Shown piece by piece: positions 6,393-9,020 of a stretch of DNA of 9,020 nucleotides (positions within the stretch are counted from its first letter, which is position 1; every line of letters starts with the position of its first letter). Source of the DNA: Candidatus Eiseniibacteriota bacterium (GTDB taxonomy: Bacteria; JAFGKV01); contig JALOPK010000115.1 in NCBI GenBank assembly GCA_025453925.1, positions 1 to 9,020 of the forward strand. Direction: 5' to 3'. A program made the translations under genes and the position numbers. The notes beneath the pieces are model-generated. The model ran no database searches and was not told where the DNA came from. It saw only the letters and a list, made by a program, of their open reading frames with translations.

Positions 6393-6976
6393 ATCCCCGC
6401 CCGCTGGAGTGTTTTTGTCAACGAATTCCATCGCCAGCAACGCCGCCACAGACCATACCGGCGCCCACGGTCCGTCCTTTGGGAAGCAGAGAGTTGGCCG
6501 CCAGCAGGGCGTTCTATCCTCCCTTGTCGCTCCCGGAAGGACCGTAGCGCGAGCGCCGTCGCCCCGCCGCCGAACACGCGCGACACGATGATGGTCCCGA
6601 ACCAGAGAGGGAGACGACGCCCACGGCATAGGCTGCCGAGCACGGTGCGGGCGCCCGCAGTGCGAAGCCAACGGTAAGGCCACTCATCGGAGATCGCCCC
6701 CGTTGTACCGCTCCCGCAACAGACCTGCGCGTTCTCGACCCCTACCGCGCCTCTTGCGGGTCGAGCAAGGTCAGCCGCTCTCATGCCGATGACCGGCCAG
6801 CCGACACGCCCGAACCGCACATCTCCCGCCACTGGGGACGGATGCGCGGATCGCGCGCGGGAGCGCCCGCGTGGGGGCAGGCGAGGAGTGAGGAGTCTCG
6901 AGGTAGACCCGGAGGATTCCATGAAGTACATTGAGCGATGGCGTTCAAACGTGTAGCATCGCGGAGGGTCGAGTAG
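6358..6976. other. Gene-poor region before the response regulator
   Basis: These 619 bases contain no gene I can support. A long open frame on the minus strand (6281-6931) and a second overlapping one (6129-6683) give Arg- and Ser-rich translations without recognisable domains and run into the GNAT coding region, as expected of chance frames in GC-rich DNA. A decayed gene on the minus strand cannot be excluded. Near the right end are a possible 11-codon leader ORF (6921-6956) and the ribosome binding site of the response regulator (GGAGGG, 6963-6968). Confidence 0.5.
6921..6956 (+). CDS. Possible 11-residue leader peptide before the response regulator
   Basis: ATG 6921 begins an 11-codon frame, MKYIERWRSNV, ending in TAG 6954-6956. 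GGAGGA (6911-6916) lies 4 nt upstream, a strong Shine-Dalgarno match though rather close. It ends 20 nt before the response regulator start. Such a short frame may occur by chance; translation would support a leader or coupling role. Confidence 0.25.
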   Translation: MKYIERWRSNV

Positions 6977-7651
6977 ATGGGCACACTCCTCGCCGTCGTG
7001 GATGATGAGCAGCGAATCATCGATCTCGTGACGGTATCGCTCGAGCAGGAAGGGTTCACCATCCGCGGATTCCTGACCGGCCCGGACTTCCTTGCCTCGA
7101 TCGACACCACTCTGCCAGACCTAGTGCTTCTCGACATCCGCATGCCAGGCATGGATGGGTTTGAGGTGTGCCGAAGGGTCCGCGCCGAGCAGCGAACGGC
7201 CCGGTTGCCGGTTGTGTTCCTGTCGGCTCAGGACGAGGTGATCAACAAGGTTGTCGGGCTCGAAATCGGGGCTGACGATTTTGTCTCCAAACCCTTCCAT
7301 CCCAAAGAGCTGGGGGCCAGGGTGCGCGCAGTGCTCCGGCGGACGGCATCTGTCGAGACCTCCTGCCGGACCATTGGGGGCCTCGAACTCGACATTGACC
7401 GATTCGAGGCGCGCTGCGGTGGCAAGCGCCTCGCGCTCACCACCGCGGAGTTTAGAATTCTGAGACTCCTTTCCGATCGTCCCGGCGTCGTACTCAGCAG
7501 GGAACGACTGATCGACGGCATGTGGGACGGCGAGCGGGTCGTCACGGACCGTACGATTGACGTGCATGTCCGCCGCCTGCGTGAGAAGCTCGGCCCGTGC
7601 GCTCATCTCGTGCAGACCGTACGCGGCGTCGGCTACAAGATCCAGCAATAG
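6977..7651 (+). CDS. OmpR/PhoB-family response regulator
   Basis: This 224-residue protein is a two-domain transcription factor of two-component systems. The receiver domain (about 3-118) has the acidic pair Asp9-Asp10 (VVDDEQ), phospho-acceptor Asp53 in PDLVLLDIRMPGMDG, the switch Ser83 (FLSAQDE) and Lys105 in GADDFVSKPF. The C-terminal winged-helix domain (about 127-222) has LTTAEFRILRLLSDRPGVVLSRERL, the recognition-helix region RTIDVHVRRLREKLG, and the wing HLVQTVRGVGYKI, all typical of the OmpR/PhoB group. Length is normal. GGAGGG at 6963-6968, 8 nt before ATG, supports the start. No kinase gene is adjacent; the PAS kinase at 2115-4841 is the nearest candidate partner, separated by two unrelated genes. 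Its targets are unknown, though the downstream secreted protein gene is an obvious one to test. Confidence 0.95.
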   Translation: MGTLLAVVDDEQRIIDLVTVSLEQEGFTIRGFLTGPDFLASIDTTLPDLVLLDIRMPGMDGFEVCRRVRAEQRTARLPVVFLSAQDEVINKVVGLEIGADDFVSKPFHPKELGARVRAVLRRTASVETSCRTIGGLELDIDRFEARCGGKRLALTTAEFRILRLLSDRPGVVLSRERLIDGMWDGERVVTDRTIDVHVRRLREKLGPCAHLVQTVRGVGYKIQQ

Positions 7652-7734
7652 CGCATCGGCATCCTTCCCCGCATCCCCGCCCGGGCAAATCGTCACACAG
7701 TCGTAACACGGGCGACCTCACCACGCAACGGACG

Positions 7735-7762
7735 TTACGCATATTCCATTATTGATCATTAA
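7735..7762 (+). promoter_or_regulatory. AT-rich promoter-like stretch before the secreted protein gene
   Basis: The 197-nt gap between the response regulator and the next gene has an AT-rich island at about 7741-7762 in otherwise GC-rich DNA. TTACGC (7735-7740) and CATTAA (7757-7762) are spaced 16 nt apart and could be weak -35 and -10 elements. TTATTGATCATTAA at 7749-7762 is a near-palindrome that could be a regulator site. Downstream, GGCGGG (7763-7768) can pair with CCCGCC (7796-7801) in the leader. Confidence 0.3.
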
Positions 7763-7848
7763 GGCGGGTTCTGCCATCCCGCGTCTTCGATTGGGCCCGC
7801 CCGTAAGGGTTGTCTCCATTTTCGTGATGTAGCCAAGGAGCGGTTCAT

Positions 7849-9020
7849 ATGCTGCGTACAAGCACACTCGTCGTGTTCGTCTGTGGGGCGCAAATCGCCT
7901 CGGCCTCAGTGTCGATCGGCACCGTCTCGATCACTGAGCTAATCAACAACTGCACGGTGGTCGGCCAGTTCCAAAGCTCGGATGTGCTCGAACTGAAAGC
8001 CCCCATTACCAACAATGAGGGCGTGATGACCATGTTCCGGGTGCTTGTGCGTATGCGTGCGCTGAACGCAACGAGCGAGACGGTCGACGCCAACTACACC
8101 GGGCCGCTATACGTGCAAGGTCTAGCGACCGCCCAGGGCTTTGATGACAGCTACGGGTTGGTCTTCAACACACCAGCGATCGCGAACGGGGCTACCTACA
8201 CCGTCACGGCCCGGCTGGGGCTGCACAACCAATTCCTGGGCGCCATCGGCATTCCCAACAATGGCAGCGGGACGATCAATGTCGACGTGGAAGTCTACAA
8301 GTATGACATGGCCGGTGCGGCCGGCTTCCTTGCTGCCGCGTCCACACCCATCACGGCGTATCGACGCAATACCTGCGGAAACAGCACCAGCGGCACCCTC
8401 GTCACTGATCGTGTCGTGTACGACAGTGTCGGCGACGTGGTCACGATCGAGTGGGGCTCGGCTGGGTGTGATGCCCGGCCCGCGTTTTCCGAGGAAAGCG
8501 CGGCTACGGTGGACGTTCGTCGCATGACGGGGGTCCCCTCTGGTGATCCCGTGGCAGATTTCGGCGGCGCCACCAATGTCGCGTCAATCTCGACGTGGAC
8601 CGCTCATGACATGCCGGACGACGGTTGCATCGTGGACGAGGGCGTGGCTCGCACCTTCTGCTACAGCGATCAGATCGGCACCGTGCAGAGCGCCTCGCTC
8701 TACAACACCTACACGACCCAGACTGACGACGAGAACAAGTACCTGATCATCCGGCTGCCGATCGGCGCAGGCACTGCCAGTCACCCGATCCGTGCCGCAC
8801 AATACAACTACATCTTTGTGGGTAACCCCTTGGCTGGCGATCAGTTGGATCTCGGTGATGCACCTGATCCCAGCTACCCGACCCTGCTGGCCAGTGATGG
8901 CGCCCGGCACATCACGGGCAGCGCAGTTTATCTCGGCGCAGGCGTCGATGCGGAGCTTGATGGCCAGCCTAACGCCGGCGCCACCGGTGATGATCTCGCC
9001 GGCGACGATGAAGATGGGGT
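7849..9020 (+). CDS. Secreted protein with DLGDAPD/DDEDGV segment, 3' truncated
   Basis: An uninterrupted frame starts at ATG 7849 and runs off the window after 390 codons. AAGGAG at 7835-7840, 8 nt upstream, is a good ribosome binding site. The N-terminus MLRTSTLVVFVCGAQIASA is a short signal peptide with an ASA cleavage site near residue 19, so the product is exported. Residues 20 to about 330 are rich in Thr, Val, Gly and Asn, look beta-structured, contain scattered Cys (for example Cys35), and match no family I recognise. From residue 334, DLGDAPDPSYPTLLASDGARH, then VYLGAGVDAELDGQPNA and GDDEDGV, is a segment common in large exported, often multi-domain proteins; its acidic end may bind calcium. 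Such proteins often continue with Ig-like or DUF11-like repeats and a C-terminal sorting signal, which lie outside this window if present. The function is unknown; a surface or extracellular role is inferred. Confidence 0.85.
   Translation, partial: MLRTSTLVVFVCGAQIASASVSIGTVSITELINNCTVVGQFQSSDVLELKAPITNNEGVMTMFRVLVRMRALNATSETVDANYTGPLYVQGLATAQGFDDSYGLVFNTPAIANGATYTVTARLGLHNQFLGAIGIPNNGSGTINVDVEVYKYDMAGAAGFLAAASTPITAYRRNTCGNSTSGTLVTDRVVYDSVGDVVTIEWGSAGCDARPAFSEESAATVDVRRMTGVPSGDPVADFGGATNVASISTWTAHDMPDDGCIVDEGVARTFCYSDQIGTVQSASLYNTYTTQTDDENKYLIIRLPIGAGTASHPIRAAQYNYIFVGNPLAGDQLDLGDAPDPSYPTLLASDGARHITGSAVYLGAGVDAELDGQPNAGATGDDLAGDDEDG

Noticed and set aside
6386-6396. CATCGGCATCC shared with 7655-7665
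   Set aside because: An 11-nt match in GC-rich DNA with diverging flanks is not enough to call a repeat.

Overview
This is a GC-rich window (roughly 60 to 65 percent by eye) from a Gram-negative-type bacterium, with all supported genes on the plus strand. The organism uses selenium: the window opens with the end of a yedF-type gene followed by selD, and selD itself carries an in-frame UGA at the catalytic position (residue 17), so the full selenocysteine machinery (selA, selB, selC) should lie elsewhere in the genome. The last gene starts a secreted protein with a 'DLGDAPDP...DDEDGV' segment, a type found in large exported proteins of Planctomycetes, Verrucomicrobia-related and some proteobacterial lineages. 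I cannot fix the taxon further; an uncultivated or metagenomic bacterium is a fair guess.

Layout. 1-485: C-terminal part of YedF. 482-1531: selD, overlapping yedF in an ATGA junction. A reader treating UGA only as stop would start selD at 542 and lose 20 residues including the selenocysteine; a SECIS-like RNA fold follows the UGA at 533-586. 1532-2114: non-coding, holding a striking tandem palindrome at 1843-1878. 2115-4841: a 908-residue soluble histidine kinase with five PAS domains. 4842-5239: non-coding, dense in inverted repeats, with a 26-bp perfect palindrome plus U-tract that looks like a terminator or attenuator. 5240-5791: flavodoxin-like protein. 5818-6357: GNAT acetyltransferase. 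6358-6976: no convincing gene except a possible 11-codon leader ORF. 6977-7651: OmpR/PhoB-type response regulator. 7652-7848: intergenic with an AT-rich promoter-like stretch. 7849-9020: start of a secreted protein running off the window.

How the parts may work together. YedF and SelD form a conserved selenium pair in which SelD makes selenophosphate. The PAS kinase has no receiver domain and needs a partner; the response regulator 2.1 kb downstream is the nearest candidate, but this pairing is inference. The flavodoxin and acetyltransferase genes are 26 nt apart and may be co-transcribed. The most notable points are the UGA-containing selD with its downstream fold, the tandem operator-like palindrome, and the attenuator-like arrangement before the flavodoxin gene. 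I saw no CRISPR array, insertion sequence, tRNA or rRNA, and no clearly undescribed multi-gene system.
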